DNA from: Defluviimonas sp. SAOS-178_SWC
Lineage (GTDB): Bacteria > Pseudomonadota > Alphaproteobacteria > Rhodobacterales > Rhodobacteraceae
DNA length: 64,000 nucleotides
Direction of reading: 5' to 3'
Assembly (NCBI RefSeq): GCF_039830135.1
Contig: NZ_CP156081.1
Span: 2,962,001 to 3,026,000, forward strand
Shown: one piece after another, positions 55,272 through 63,809 of the stretch
Layout of the letters: each line of letters begins with the position of its first letter
How positions within the stretch are numbered: position 1 is the first letter of the stretch
Program-made: the position numbers and the translations under genes
The notes under the pieces: generated by a model
The model's input: only the letters and a program-made list of their open reading frames with translations
Databases searched by the model: none
What the model was told of the DNA's origin: nothing

Positions 55272-55904
55272 ATGACGGCGAAACTCCACTGCTTCGGCGA
55301 AAGCGGCAACGCCTACAAGGCCGCGCTCACGCTCGCGCTGTCGGGCTATGAGTGGGAACCGGTCTTCGTCGATTTCTTCAACGGCGCCACCCGGACGCCC
55401 GAGTTCCGCAAGCTCAACGTCATGGGCGAGGTACCCGTCCTCGAGGACGAGGGCGAGGTGATCAGCCAGTCCGGCGCGATCATGTATCACATCGTGTCCC
55501 GCACCGGGAAACTCGGCGGTGGCCCGGGCGAGGCGAACGAGGTCTTGCGCTGGGTTCTCTGGGACAATCACAAGATGTCGAGCCAGGCCGGCACGACGCG
55601 CTTCTTGATGAACTTCCTGCCCGCAGACAAGCGCCCGAAGGACGTGATCGACTTCATGCAGGCGCGCCTCAAGAACGCCTATGCCACGCTCGACTCCCAT
55701 CTCGACGGCCGCGACTGGATCGTCGGCACTGGCGTGACCGTCGCCGACATCTCCTGCTGCGGCTATCTCTACTACCCCGAGCCGTTCGGCTTCGACCGCA
55801 AGGCCTGGCCGAATATCGACCGCTGGCTCGACGCCATCGCCGCCCTGCCCGGCTGGAAACACCCCTACGACCTGATGCCCGGCAACCCTTCGGACCGGGC
55901 CTGA
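55272..55904 (+). CDS. Glutathione S-transferase family protein
   Basis: 210 residues. N-terminal thioredoxin-like domain: KLHCFGESGNAYKAALTLALSGYEWEPVFVDF, then NVMGEVPVLEDEGEVISQSGAIMYHI with the cis-Pro and Gln-Ser pair that bind glutathione. C-terminal helical domain WIVGTGVTVADISCCGYLYYPEP. Likely conjugates or removes glutathione from an electrophilic substrate. Located within the fatty acid degradation cluster, where it may detoxify reactive enoyl or aldehyde products. ATG at 55272. Confidence 0.9.
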   Translation: MTAKLHCFGESGNAYKAALTLALSGYEWEPVFVDFFNGATRTPEFRKLNVMGEVPVLEDEGEVISQSGAIMYHIVSRTGKLGGGPGEANEVLRWVLWDNHKMSSQAGTTRFLMNFLPADKRPKDVIDFMQARLKNAYATLDSHLDGRDWIVGTGVTVADISCCGYLYYPEPFGFDRKAWPNIDRWLDAIAALPGWKHPYDLMPGNPSDRA

Positions 55905-55918
55905 ACGGAGGATACGCC

Positions 55919-56104
55919 ATGAAGTGGATGCTCGTCGCCCTCGCCTACACCGTGACCGCCGAGAACGTGCCGCACGAGGTCCGCGTGCATGAAATGCCTT
56001 TCGCGACCGAGGCCCTGTGCGAAACCGCGCGCGCCAAGATGGAAGACCAACTCAGGACCCGCGTGATCACCGTCAAGGCGACCTGCGTGCAGGTCAGCGA
56101 ATAA
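55919..56104 (+). CDS. Small protein of unknown function
   Basis: 61 residues: MKWMLVALAYTVTAENVPHEVRVHEMPFATEALCETARAKMEDQLRTRVITVKATCVQVSE. A short hydrophobic start, then a small alpha/beta stretch with two Cys (residues 34 and 56). GGAGGATACGCC gives a strong ribosome site and it lies in the GST-thiolase gap in the same direction. Likely real; I do not recognise a family. Confidence 0.7.
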   Translation: MKWMLVALAYTVTAENVPHEVRVHEMPFATEALCETARAKMEDQLRTRVITVKATCVQVSE

Positions 56105-56118
56105 CACCGGAGAAGACC

Positions 56119-57330
56119 ATGACAGACGCCTATATCTACGACGCCGTCCGTTCCCCGCGCGGCAAGGGCCGCAAGGACGGGAGCCTGCATGAAGTCACCT
56201 CCGTCGCGCTGTCGGCAAAGATCCTGAACGCGGTCAAGGAGCGCAACGGTCTCGACGGTCACGCGGTCGAGGATGTGATCTGGGGCAACGTCACGCAAGT
56301 GGGCGAACAGGGCGGCTGCCTTGCGCGCTCGGCGGTGCTGCTCTCCGACCTTGACGAGCGCATCCCCGGCCTTGCCATCAACCGCTTCTGCGCGAGCGGG
56401 ATGGAGGCGGTGAACTTGGCCGCGAACCAGGTGAGGGGCGGCGCGGGTCAGGCCTATATCGCCGGCGGGGTCGAGATGATGGGCCGCGTCGCGATGGGCT
56501 CCGACGGGGCGGCGATCGCCGTCGATCCGAGCCTTGCGATGAAGACTTATTTCGTGCCGCAGGGCATTTCGGCTGACATCATCGCGACCGAATACGGCTT
56601 CACCCGCGACGAGGCCGACGCGCTCGCGGTGGAATCGCAGAACCGGGCGGCGGCGGCCTGGAAGGACAATCGGTTCGCGAAATCCGTCGTCACGATCCGC
56701 GACCGGAACGGGCTGCCGATCCTCGACCACGACGAATACATGCGCCCCGGCACAGACATGCAGGCGCTGGGTGCGCTCAAGGCGTCGTTCAAGGACATGG
56801 GCGAGGTGATGCCGGGCTTCGACAAGGTCGCGCTGATGAAATACCCGCATCTGGAGCGGATCAATCACATCCACCATGCCGGCAACTCGTCCGGCATCGT
56901 GGATGGCGCGGCGGCCGTGCTGATCGGCAACAAGGAATTCGGCGAGGCGCACGGGCTGAAGCCGCGTGCCCGAATCCGGGCGACCGCCAAGATCGGCACC
57001 GACCCGACGATCATGCTGACCGGGCCGGTGCCGGTGACCGAGAAGATCCTGAAAGACAGTGGCATGGCGATTTCCGACATCGACCTCTTCGAGGTGAACG
57101 AGGCCTTCGCCTCCGTCGTCCTGCGCTTCATGCAGGCGTTTGACGTCTCCTCAGACAAGGTCAACGTCAACGGCGGCTCCATCGCGATGGGCCATCCCCT
57201 TGGCGCCACCGGCGCGATCATCATCGGCACGCTCCTGGACGAACTGGAGCGCAGCGGCAAGGGCACCGGTCTTGCGACGCTCTGCATCGCCTCCGGTATG
57301 GGTGCCGCCACGATCATCGAGCGGGTCTGA
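56119..57330 (+). CDS. fadA: Acetyl-CoA C-acyltransferase (thiolase, FadA-type)
   Basis: 403 residues; last step of beta-oxidation. Active sites: Cys91 in AINRFCASGMEAVNLAANQV, His in NVNGGSIAMGHPLGATGA, and the second Cys near the end in LCIASGMGAATIIERV (usually CxGGGxG; here CIASGMG). NEAFASV is also present. The CIASGMG variant is seen in some paralogues and keeps the Cys and final Gly. It pairs with the FadB-type gene three genes on. Confidence 0.94.
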   Translation: MTDAYIYDAVRSPRGKGRKDGSLHEVTSVALSAKILNAVKERNGLDGHAVEDVIWGNVTQVGEQGGCLARSAVLLSDLDERIPGLAINRFCASGMEAVNLAANQVRGGAGQAYIAGGVEMMGRVAMGSDGAAIAVDPSLAMKTYFVPQGISADIIATEYGFTRDEADALAVESQNRAAAAWKDNRFAKSVVTIRDRNGLPILDHDEYMRPGTDMQALGALKASFKDMGEVMPGFDKVALMKYPHLERINHIHHAGNSSGIVDGAAAVLIGNKEFGEAHGLKPRARIRATAKIGTDPTIMLTGPVPVTEKILKDSGMAISDIDLFEVNEAFASVVLRFMQAFDVSSDKVNVNGGSIAMGHPLGATGAIIIGTLLDELERSGKGTGLATLCIASGMGAATIIERV

Positions 57331-57333
57331 GCG

Positions 57334-57804
57334 ATGCCCAAACTCGACATCTCCAAGGCGCCCCTGAAAACCGGCTCGGTCTACCCCGAGCCCTATGCGG
57401 GCGACATGAAGGGGCGGTCGTCGCTGCGCCTCGGCGATCTGGCGGGTCTGACCCAGTATGGCGTGAACATCGTGGTGCTGGAGCCCGGCGCGGTCTCGTC
57501 GCTACGCCACTGGCACCAGAACGAGGACGAGTTCGCGATGGTGCTCGACGGCGATCTCGTGCTCATCGAAAACGATGGAGAGACCATCATGAGTCCCGGC
57601 GACTGCGCCGCCTGGAAAGCGGGGGTCGCGAACGGCCACCGCTTCGTCAACATGTCCGACAGGCCGGCGCGATTCCTCGTCGTCGGCAGCAAGGCGCCCA
57701 GCGAGGTGGCGACCTATTCGGACATCGACATGATGATCCACATCGACGGCGGCAAGGCCCGCTTCACCTACAAGGACGGCACGCCCTGGGACGGTCCCCG
57801 GTGA
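57334..57804 (+). CDS. Cupin-domain protein
   Basis: 156 residues. Cupin motif 1 RHWHQNEDEFAMVLDGDLVLIEND carries the metal ligands HxHxnExE-like (His, His, Glu), motif 2 PGDCAAWKAGVANGHRFVNMSDRPARFL the final His. Single-domain cupin, possible small enzyme or sensor. Begins three bases after the thiolase stop. Its stop overlaps a degenerate paralogue (GTGA). Confidence 0.88.
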   Translation: MPKLDISKAPLKTGSVYPEPYAGDMKGRSSLRLGDLAGLTQYGVNIVVLEPGAVSSLRHWHQNEDEFAMVLDGDLVLIENDGETIMSPGDCAAWKAGVANGHRFVNMSDRPARFLVVGSKAPSEVATYSDIDMMIHIDGGKARFTYKDGTPWDGPR

Positions 57805-58139
57805 TCATCGGCAAGGGCATGGCACGGGATGACGGGGCAACGCCGGATGCGGCCGAAGCGCCCGTCATGATCAATGCCGAGCTGATTTCGAACCGCAGCA
57901 GCATCACCCGGTTGCAGGCCTTCGTCGGAGCGCTTTTCCCCGGGGACGCCGCATCCCGGAAGACGGGTGTCGCCAGCGCCCATCGCGTTCGGAACCGTGC
58001 CGACGCGCCGTGCAAATCCCCCGTGCTCGTCCCCCGCGCGCCGTCCGACCGCGTCCATTTCGCCGATATCGACAAGCTCTACACACGCGACAACGGCACC
58101 GTCATCCGCTCCGGGCGCGACGGCCCGCCACTCGACTGA
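57801..58139 (+). CDS. Degenerate tandem copy of the cupin gene
   Basis: 112 residues from GTG 57801 overlapping the preceding stop. Residues about 48-105 (PGDAASRKTGVASAHRVRNRADA, then FADIDKLYTRDNGT) align with the C-terminal half of the preceding cupin (PGDCAAWKAGVANGHRFVNMSDR and YSDIDMMIHIDGG). The N-terminal half lacks motif 1, so metal ligands are missing except one His. Looks like a decaying duplicate, possibly still translated. Confidence 0.75.
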   Translation: MIIGKGMARDDGATPDAAEAPVMINAELISNRSSITRLQAFVGALFPGDAASRKTGVASAHRVRNRADAPCKSPVLVPRAPSDRVHFADIDKLYTRDNGTVIRSGRDGPPLD

Positions 58140-58150
58140 AAGGAAACGAC

Positions 58151-60352
58151 ATGGCCGATTTCACCTATTCCGTCGATGCCGACGGCGTCGCCACGCTCAC
58201 CTGGGACGTGCCGGGCAGGTCGATGAACGTCATGACGCGCGAGGCTTTCGCGCTCGTGAACGGAATGATCGACCGGGCGCTTGCCGACGACAAGGTCAAG
58301 GGGATCGTCATCACCTCCGGCAAGAAGGATTTCGCGGGAGGCATGGACCTCAACGTTCTCGCCTCGGTCCGCGAGGAAGCGGGCGACAACCCCGCCCAGG
58401 CACTCTTCGACTTCACCATGTCGGCGCACCATGTCCTGCGAAAGCTTGAGCGCGCGGGCATGGACCCCAAGACCTTGAAGGGCGGCAAGCCCGTGGCCTG
58501 CGCCATCCCCGGCACCTGCGCAGGCATCGGAACCGAGGTCGCGCTTGCCTGTCACCGGCGAATCATGGCGGACAATGCCAAGGCCAAGATCGGCCTGCCC
58601 GAGATCCTTGTCGGCCTTTTTCCGGGCGCCGGCGGCACGACGCGGTTTTCGCGCATGGTCGGCGCTATGGCCGCGGCGCCGGTGCTTCTGGAGGGCAGGA
58701 TGCTCGACCCGAAGAAGGCAAAGGCGGCGGGGCTGATCGACGAGGTCGTCCCGGCCGCCGACCTTCTGGCCCGCGCCAAGGAATGGGTCCTGTCCGCGAC
58801 CGATGCCGATATCGTCAAGCCCTGGGACCAGAAGGGCTGGAAGATGCCGGGCGGCGCCCCCTATCACCCGGCGGGGTTCATGACCTTCGTCGGAGCCAAT
58901 GCGATGGTGCTCGGAAAGACGCAAGGCGTCTACCCGGCGGCGAAGGCGCTCCTCTCGGCCGTCTATGAAGGGGCGCTGGTGCCCTTCGACACGGCCCTGA
59001 CCATCGAGGCGCGCTGGTTCACCTCCATCCTGATGAACCCCTCGTCAAGCGCGATGATCCGCTCGCTATTCCTGAACAAGGAAGCGTTGGAGAAAGGCGC
59101 GAACCGGCCAGCCGTCGCCGACCAGACCGTGAAGAAGGTCGGCATCCTCGGCGCCGGCATGATGGGCGCCGGCATCGCCTATGTCTCGGCCAATGCCGGG
59201 ATCGAGGTGGTGCTGATCGACGCCAGGCAGGAGGCCGCCGACAAGGGCAAGGCCCATGCCGAGAGCATCCTCGACAAGGGCATGAAGCGCGGCAAGGTGA
59301 CGGCCGAGAAGAAGGCGGAGGTTCTTGGCCGGATCAACGCGACGACCGACTACGCGGCTCTGAAAGGCTGCGACCTGATCGTCGAGGCGGTGTTCGAGGA
59401 TATGGGCGTGAAGGCGGACGTGACGGCCAGGGCCGAGGCGGTGATCCCGGAAAGCGCGATCTTCGCCACAAACACCTCGACGCTGCCGATCTCCGACCTC
59501 GCCAAGGCGTCGAAGCGGCCCGGGCAGTTCATCGGCATCCACTTCTTCTCGCCCGTCGACAAGATGATGCTGGTCGAGATCATCAAGGGCAAGGAAACCG
59601 ACGATGTCGCCGTCGCCAAGGCCCTCGACTACGTGCGCCAGATCCGGAAGACCCCGATCGTCGTCAACGACGCGCGGTTCTTCTACGCCAACCGCTGCAT
59701 CATTCCCTATATCAACGAAGGCATCCGGATGGTCGCGGAAGGCGTGGAGCCTGCGCTGATCGAGAACGCGGCGAAGCTTCTCGGCTTCCCGCTCGGCCCG
59801 CTGCAACTTGTCGACGAGACGTCGATCGACCTCGGCGTGAAGATCGCAAAGGCGACGAAGGCGGCGATGGGCGACGCCTATCCCGACGGCGCGGTGGACG
59901 CGGTCCTCTTCGCGATGGCCGACCAGGGGCGGCTGGGGCGAAAGTCGGCGGCGGGCTTTTATGCCTATGACGACAAGGGGGGCCGGCTTGGCCTCTGGGA
60001 CGGCCTATCCTCGGCCTGGCCGGTGGCGGGGGCGCAGCCAGATCTGAGCGAGGTACAGCACCGACTGATGATGGCGCAGGTGCTGGAGGCAGTGCGGGCG
60101 CTGGAGGACGGGGTGCTCGAGGATATCCGCGAAGGCGATGTCGGCGCGATCCTCGGCTGGGGGTTCGCGCCCTGGTCGGGCGGGCCGTTCTCCTGGCTCG
60201 ACATCCTCGGCGCCGAGAAGGCCGTCGCGATCTGCGACGGGCTGGAGAAGGCGCATGGAGCCCGCTTCGCCGCGCCGACGCTCCTGCGCGACGTCGCGAC
60301 GAAGGGTCAGACCTTCTATGGCCGCTTCGGTGCCGCCGCGACGGCGGCCTGA
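58151..60352 (+). CDS. fadB: Trifunctional-type enoyl-CoA hydratase / 3-hydroxyacyl-CoA dehydrogenase
   Basis: 733 residues. N-terminal crotonase domain (GGMDLNVLASVREEAGDNP; PGTCAGIGTEVALACHRRIMADNAKAKIGLPEILVGLFPGAGGTTR with the two catalytic Glu positions) and from about 330 a Rossmann NAD domain (KKVGILGAGMMGAGIAYVSANAGIEVVLID), IHFFSPVDKMMLVEII with catalytic His, and C-terminal 3HCDH segments. Carries out hydration and oxidation in beta-oxidation with FadA. AAGGAAACGAC before ATG. Ends the operon at a repeat element. Confidence 0.95.
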   Translation: MADFTYSVDADGVATLTWDVPGRSMNVMTREAFALVNGMIDRALADDKVKGIVITSGKKDFAGGMDLNVLASVREEAGDNPAQALFDFTMSAHHVLRKLERAGMDPKTLKGGKPVACAIPGTCAGIGTEVALACHRRIMADNAKAKIGLPEILVGLFPGAGGTTRFSRMVGAMAAAPVLLEGRMLDPKKAKAAGLIDEVVPAADLLARAKEWVLSATDADIVKPWDQKGWKMPGGAPYHPAGFMTFVGANAMVLGKTQGVYPAAKALLSAVYEGALVPFDTALTIEARWFTSILMNPSSSAMIRSLFLNKEALEKGANRPAVADQTVKKVGILGAGMMGAGIAYVSANAGIEVVLIDARQEAADKGKAHAESILDKGMKRGKVTAEKKAEVLGRINATTDYAALKGCDLIVEAVFEDMGVKADVTARAEAVIPESAIFATNTSTLPISDLAKASKRPGQFIGIHFFSPVDKMMLVEIIKGKETDDVAVAKALDYVRQIRKTPIVVNDARFFYANRCIIPYINEGIRMVAEGVEPALIENAAKLLGFPLGPLQLVDETSIDLGVKIAKATKAAMGDAYPDGAVDAVLFAMADQGRLGRKSAAGFYAYDDKGGRLGLWDGLSSAWPVAGAQPDLSEVQHRLMMAQVLEAVRALEDGVLEDIREGDVGAILGWGFAPWSGGPFSWLDILGAEKAVAICDGLEKAHGARFAAPTLLRDVATKGQTFYGRFGAAATAA

Positions 60353-60362
60353 ACCGTCGGAT

Positions 60363-60414
60363 GTGGGGGTTTCACACCCCCACGCCCCCGTGGAGTATTT
60401 CTCCAAGAAGAAGG
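60363..60414 (+). repeat. Interspersed repeat, copy 3 with hairpin
   Basis: Hairpin GTGGGGGT-TTCAC-ACCCCCAC (60363-60383), then GCCCCCGTGGAGTATTTC, TCCAAGAAGAAG. Lies between the convergent fadB and sulfotransferase stops. Confidence 0.75.
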
Positions 60415-60415
60415 A

Positions 60416-61072
60416 TCAGTCGGGGTCGAAGCGGTAGCCGAACCGCGTGATGTCTTCGGCGCAGGTCGCGCGGAGGGTCTCGGCATCCCGGTCGCTATAG
60501 TAGCCGCGCCAGTCACGGGCGCGGTCGGATGGGTTGGCGACGGCGAGGGGCGCGAGGCGAAAGCCGAGACGGGCCTCGAGCGGGCGCACTTCGTCGTCGA
60601 AATGCTCAAGCCGGATGAAGAGGTCGCAGCGCTCGGTGCCGTCTCCGGCCGTCACGTAGCTGCCATAGGGGTGGGCGGCGAGGCTGGCGTGGGTTTCGGG
60701 CGCATTCAGGAACGTGCTGAAATCAGCCGCTTTCGCGAGCGCGACGGCGGGATGGGCGAAGTCCTGCACCCGCAGCCAGTGGTAATAGCTCACCATCCTG
60801 TCCCAAGGGTTGCGGACCAGCGTGAAGGTGAAGAACGCGCCGATCTCCTCGTCGCTCGCGAGGCCGCGGATATCGGCGAGGGTGGCATGCTTCCAGAGGC
60901 GTCCGGCGGCGGTCACGCCCTTGAGCCTCCGGCGCCGGCTTCGCGCCTTCGGCGTGTCGCCGACGAGGATATCGTCCCTCATCGCCCGGGCTTCGAGCGC
61001 CAGCGCGAGCGCCGTGCCGCCGGTCTTCGGAATATGGATGAAGATGTAGCGGCGGCCGCGGGAAAGGATCAT
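60416..61072 (-). CDS. Sulfotransferase family 2 protein
   Basis: 218 residues. 5'-phosphosulfate loop IFIHIPKTGGTALALALE; 3'-phosphate site LVRNPWDRMVSYYHWLRV; DLFIRLEHFDDEVRPLEARLGF. Uses PAPS to sulfate an unknown acceptor, often a sugar on surface polysaccharide. Ends with RFGYRFDPD. Convergent with fadB. Confidence 0.9.
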   Translation of the reverse strand: MILSRGRRYIFIHIPKTGGTALALALEARAMRDDILVGDTPKARSRRRRLKGVTAAGRLWKHATLADIRGLASDEEIGAFFTFTLVRNPWDRMVSYYHWLRVQDFAHPAVALAKAADFSTFLNAPETHASLAAHPYGSYVTAGDGTERCDLFIRLEHFDDEVRPLEARLGFRLAPLAVANPSDRARDWRGYYSDRDAETLRATCAEDITRFGYRFDPD

Positions 61073-61138
61073 GGCGCGCAGGCTATCGCGTTTCGCGGCA
61101 GGAGTGAAAGCCGGTCCGTTCGCCCCGGCCCCCGCACG

Positions 61139-62086
61139 TCAGCGGCCGCGCAGGGCCACGATAGCGCCCGCTGCGACAATCAGCGCCATGCCTGCCAGGG
61201 CCCGGAACGACAGGACCTCGCCCCAGAGTGCCCAGGTCCAGAATGCGCTGGCGGGCAGCGTGGCATATTCGAAGATCGCGACCCGGCTCGCCTCGGCGAT
61301 CTGGTAGGCGCGCACCATCAGGCCGATCGCCACGAGCGATCCGGCCGCCTGCAACAGGGTCAGAAGAAGGAACGTCTGCGACGGCGCCACCCAGCCCCGG
61401 AGGGCGAATCCCTCGGTGCCCGCCGGCACGTCCGGCTGCCAGATCGCCAGAACGGCGAGCCCCGCCACGCCGAACGCCCCGAGCGCCGCGAAGAAGCCGA
61501 GCGTCAGCGTCGTGGTGCTTTCGCCCTCGCACCATTCCCGCGTTGCGATACTGCCAAGCGCATAGAGGACCGCCGCCGCCACGGGCAGGACGGCGGCGAC
61601 ACTGACACCGGCGCCGCCTTGCGGACCGAGAACCAGCACCGACCCGACGAAACCGATCCCCACGGCAAGAATGCGGAACGGCCCGATATGCCGCCCGAAC
61701 GCGACGCGCGAGATCAGGAGGACGAAGATCGGCGCGGTGAAAAGGCCCGCCGCGGCCACGGCGACCGGCAGGAAGGCGAGACAACCGAAATAGAGAAGAA
61801 CCGCGAAGCCTTGCAGCAAGCTCCGCGCGACGACTCCGCCCCAACGTTTCGGCCTCGGCTCGAGGCCGAGAAACGGAGCCGCCGCCGCGACGATCGCGAA
61901 GGCCATGAAAGTACGGGCCGCGTGGAACTGCCACAGACCATGCGTCACCGCGACAAGCCGCACGTAATTGTCGGTGAAACCGATGATCGCCGCATAGAGC
62001 ACGATCGCGGCGCCGGCCAGAACCGTGTGATTCACGACCGCCCGAGTCGCCGTGGTTTCGCTTGCGGTATCGGGACAGGTCGCCAT
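61139..62086 (-). CDS. EamA/DMT family transporter
   Basis: 315 residues, ten hydrophobic segments, two EamA repeats. Distinctive segments FHAARTFMAFAIVAAAAPFLGLEPRPKRW and YQIAEASRVAIFEYATLPASAFWTWALWGEVLSFRALAGMALIVAAGAIVALRGR. Resembles the RarD/PecM/YdcZ-like amino acid or metabolite exporter group. Divergent from the ligase gene, separated by about 97 bases. Confidence 0.88.
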   Translation of the reverse strand: MATCPDTASETTATRAVVNHTVLAGAAIVLYAAIIGFTDNYVRLVAVTHGLWQFHAARTFMAFAIVAAAAPFLGLEPRPKRWGGVVARSLLQGFAVLLYFGCLAFLPVAVAAAGLFTAPIFVLLISRVAFGRHIGPFRILAVGIGFVGSVLVLGPQGGAGVSVAAVLPVAAAVLYALGSIATREWCEGESTTTLTLGFFAALGAFGVAGLAVLAIWQPDVPAGTEGFALRGWVAPSQTFLLLTLLQAAGSLVAIGLMVRAYQIAEASRVAIFEYATLPASAFWTWALWGEVLSFRALAGMALIVAAGAIVALRGR

Positions 62087-62183
62087 GTCGTCTCCCTAAG
62101 TCGGTTTCCCGGTTCCCTTCAAGCCCGGCACCGGGCAATAATCGCGCCCGTTAGCGACATGGCACACTGCCGGGGAGGACGGA

Positions 62184-63809
62184 ATGGGCTGGATGGCGGA
62201 TGAGACGGGGCTGGAGCGCAATGCGGCGAATTTCGTGCCGCTGACGCCCTTGTCGCACCTCGCCCGGGCGGCGGATATCTTTGCCGGTCACACGGCGCTG
62301 GTCTATGGAAAGACCCGCAGGACCTATACCGAATATCGCGACCGCGTCAGCCGGCTGTCGTCGGCCCTGGCCTTGCGCGGGATCAAGCCCGGCGACGTGG
62401 TCGCGACCCTTCTGCCGAATATCCCCGCCCAGGCCGAGGCGCATTTCGGCGTGCCGGCGGCGGGCGCGGTCCTCAACACGATCAACACCCGGCTCGACAC
62501 CGACACGGTCGCCTACATCTTCGGGCATGGCGGGGCAAAGATCGCCCTCGTCGATACGAGCCTTCTGCCCCTCGCCGAAGCCGCGATTGCCGCGATGGAG
62601 GGGCCGGCGCCGGAGATCATCGAGGTGGCCGATGCCGAGGCTGGATTCACCCCCTCAGGCCGATACACGGAATATGAAACGCTCTTGGCGGACGGGGATC
62701 CCAAGGCGCGCTGGAAGATGCCCGAGGACGAATGGGAAAGCCTCGCGCTCAACTACACGTCCGGCACGACCGGACGGCCGAAAGGCGTCGTCTATCACCA
62801 TCGCGGCGCATATCTCATGACGATGGGGACGGTGGTCAGCTGGCGGCTGGTGCTGCACCCCGTGTATCTCACCATCGTGCCGCTCTTTCACTGCAACGGC
62901 TGGTGCCATGCCTGGCTCATGCCGCTCATTGGTGGCACGGTGGTCTGCTGCCGCGACATCACCGCGAAGAACATCTATGACGCGATCGCCGACGAGGGGG
63001 TGACCCATTTCGGCGGCGCGCCCATCGTCCTGAACGCGATCATCAACGCCAAGCCCGCCGAGCGGCGCGCTTTCGACCACATCGTCGATGTGTTCACCGC
63101 CGGCGCCCCGCCGCCCGCCGCTACCCTCGCGGCGATCGAACCGCTGGGGTTCCATGTCACCCAGGTCTACGGGCTGACGGAGACATACGGCCATGTCACC
63201 GAATGCCTCTGGCGCTCCGAATGGGACGCGCGGCCGGAAGAGGAACGCGCGGCAATCAAGGCGCGCACCGGCGTTCCGATGCCGATGATGGAAGATATCA
63301 CCGTGCACGACGATCAGGGGCGTCCGGTGCCGCGCGACGGCGTCACGGTCGGCGAAATCGCTATCCGTGGCAATTCGGTGATGAAGGGCTACTACCGCAA
63401 CCCCGAAGCCACGGCCGAGGCGTTCAGGGGCGGATTCTTCCATTCCGGCGACATCGCCTATCAGCATGACGACGGTTACATCAAGATCACCGACCGGGCG
63501 AAGGACATCATCATCTCGGGCGGCGAGAATGTCTCCTCGGTCGAGGTCGAGGGGGCGTTGATGCACCATCCGGCGGTCTCGCTCTGCGCCGTGGTCGCCA
63601 AGCCTGACGAGAAATGGGGCGAGGTGCCTTGCGCCTTTGTCGAACTGAAAGACGGCGCGGAGGCCGGTGAGGCCGAACTCATCGCCTTCGTCCGTGCCCG
63701 GCTCGCCGGGTTCAAGACGCCGAAGAAGGTGGTGTTCTGCGACCTGCCCAAGACCTCGACCGGCAAGATCCAGAAGTTCGAGCTGCGGGCGCTGGCAAAG
63801 ACGTTGTAA
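62184..63809 (+). CDS. Acyl-CoA synthetase (DmdB-like AMP-forming ligase)
   Basis: 541 residues of the ANL superfamily. P-loop LNYTSGTTGRPKGVVYHH, A5 YGLTETYGHVTE, A7 FFHSGDIAYQHDDGYIKITDRAKDIIISGGENVSSVEVE, and the final catalytic Lys in PKTSTGKIQKFELR. Length and style match acyl-CoA synthetases that include the DMSP-derived methylmercaptopropionate ligase DmdB as well as generic medium-chain ligases. Its 592-residue dehydrogenase partner would be the gene at 52942. GGGGAGGACGGA before ATG. Confidence 0.88.
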   Translation: MGWMADETGLERNAANFVPLTPLSHLARAADIFAGHTALVYGKTRRTYTEYRDRVSRLSSALALRGIKPGDVVATLLPNIPAQAEAHFGVPAAGAVLNTINTRLDTDTVAYIFGHGGAKIALVDTSLLPLAEAAIAAMEGPAPEIIEVADAEAGFTPSGRYTEYETLLADGDPKARWKMPEDEWESLALNYTSGTTGRPKGVVYHHRGAYLMTMGTVVSWRLVLHPVYLTIVPLFHCNGWCHAWLMPLIGGTVVCCRDITAKNIYDAIADEGVTHFGGAPIVLNAIINAKPAERRAFDHIVDVFTAGAPPPAATLAAIEPLGFHVTQVYGLTETYGHVTECLWRSEWDARPEEERAAIKARTGVPMPMMEDITVHDDQGRPVPRDGVTVGEIAIRGNSVMKGYYRNPEATAEAFRGGFFHSGDIAYQHDDGYIKITDRAKDIIISGGENVSSVEVEGALMHHPAVSLCAVVAKPDEKWGEVPCAFVELKDGAEAGEAELIAFVRARLAGFKTPKKVVFCDLPKTSTGKIQKFELRALAKTL

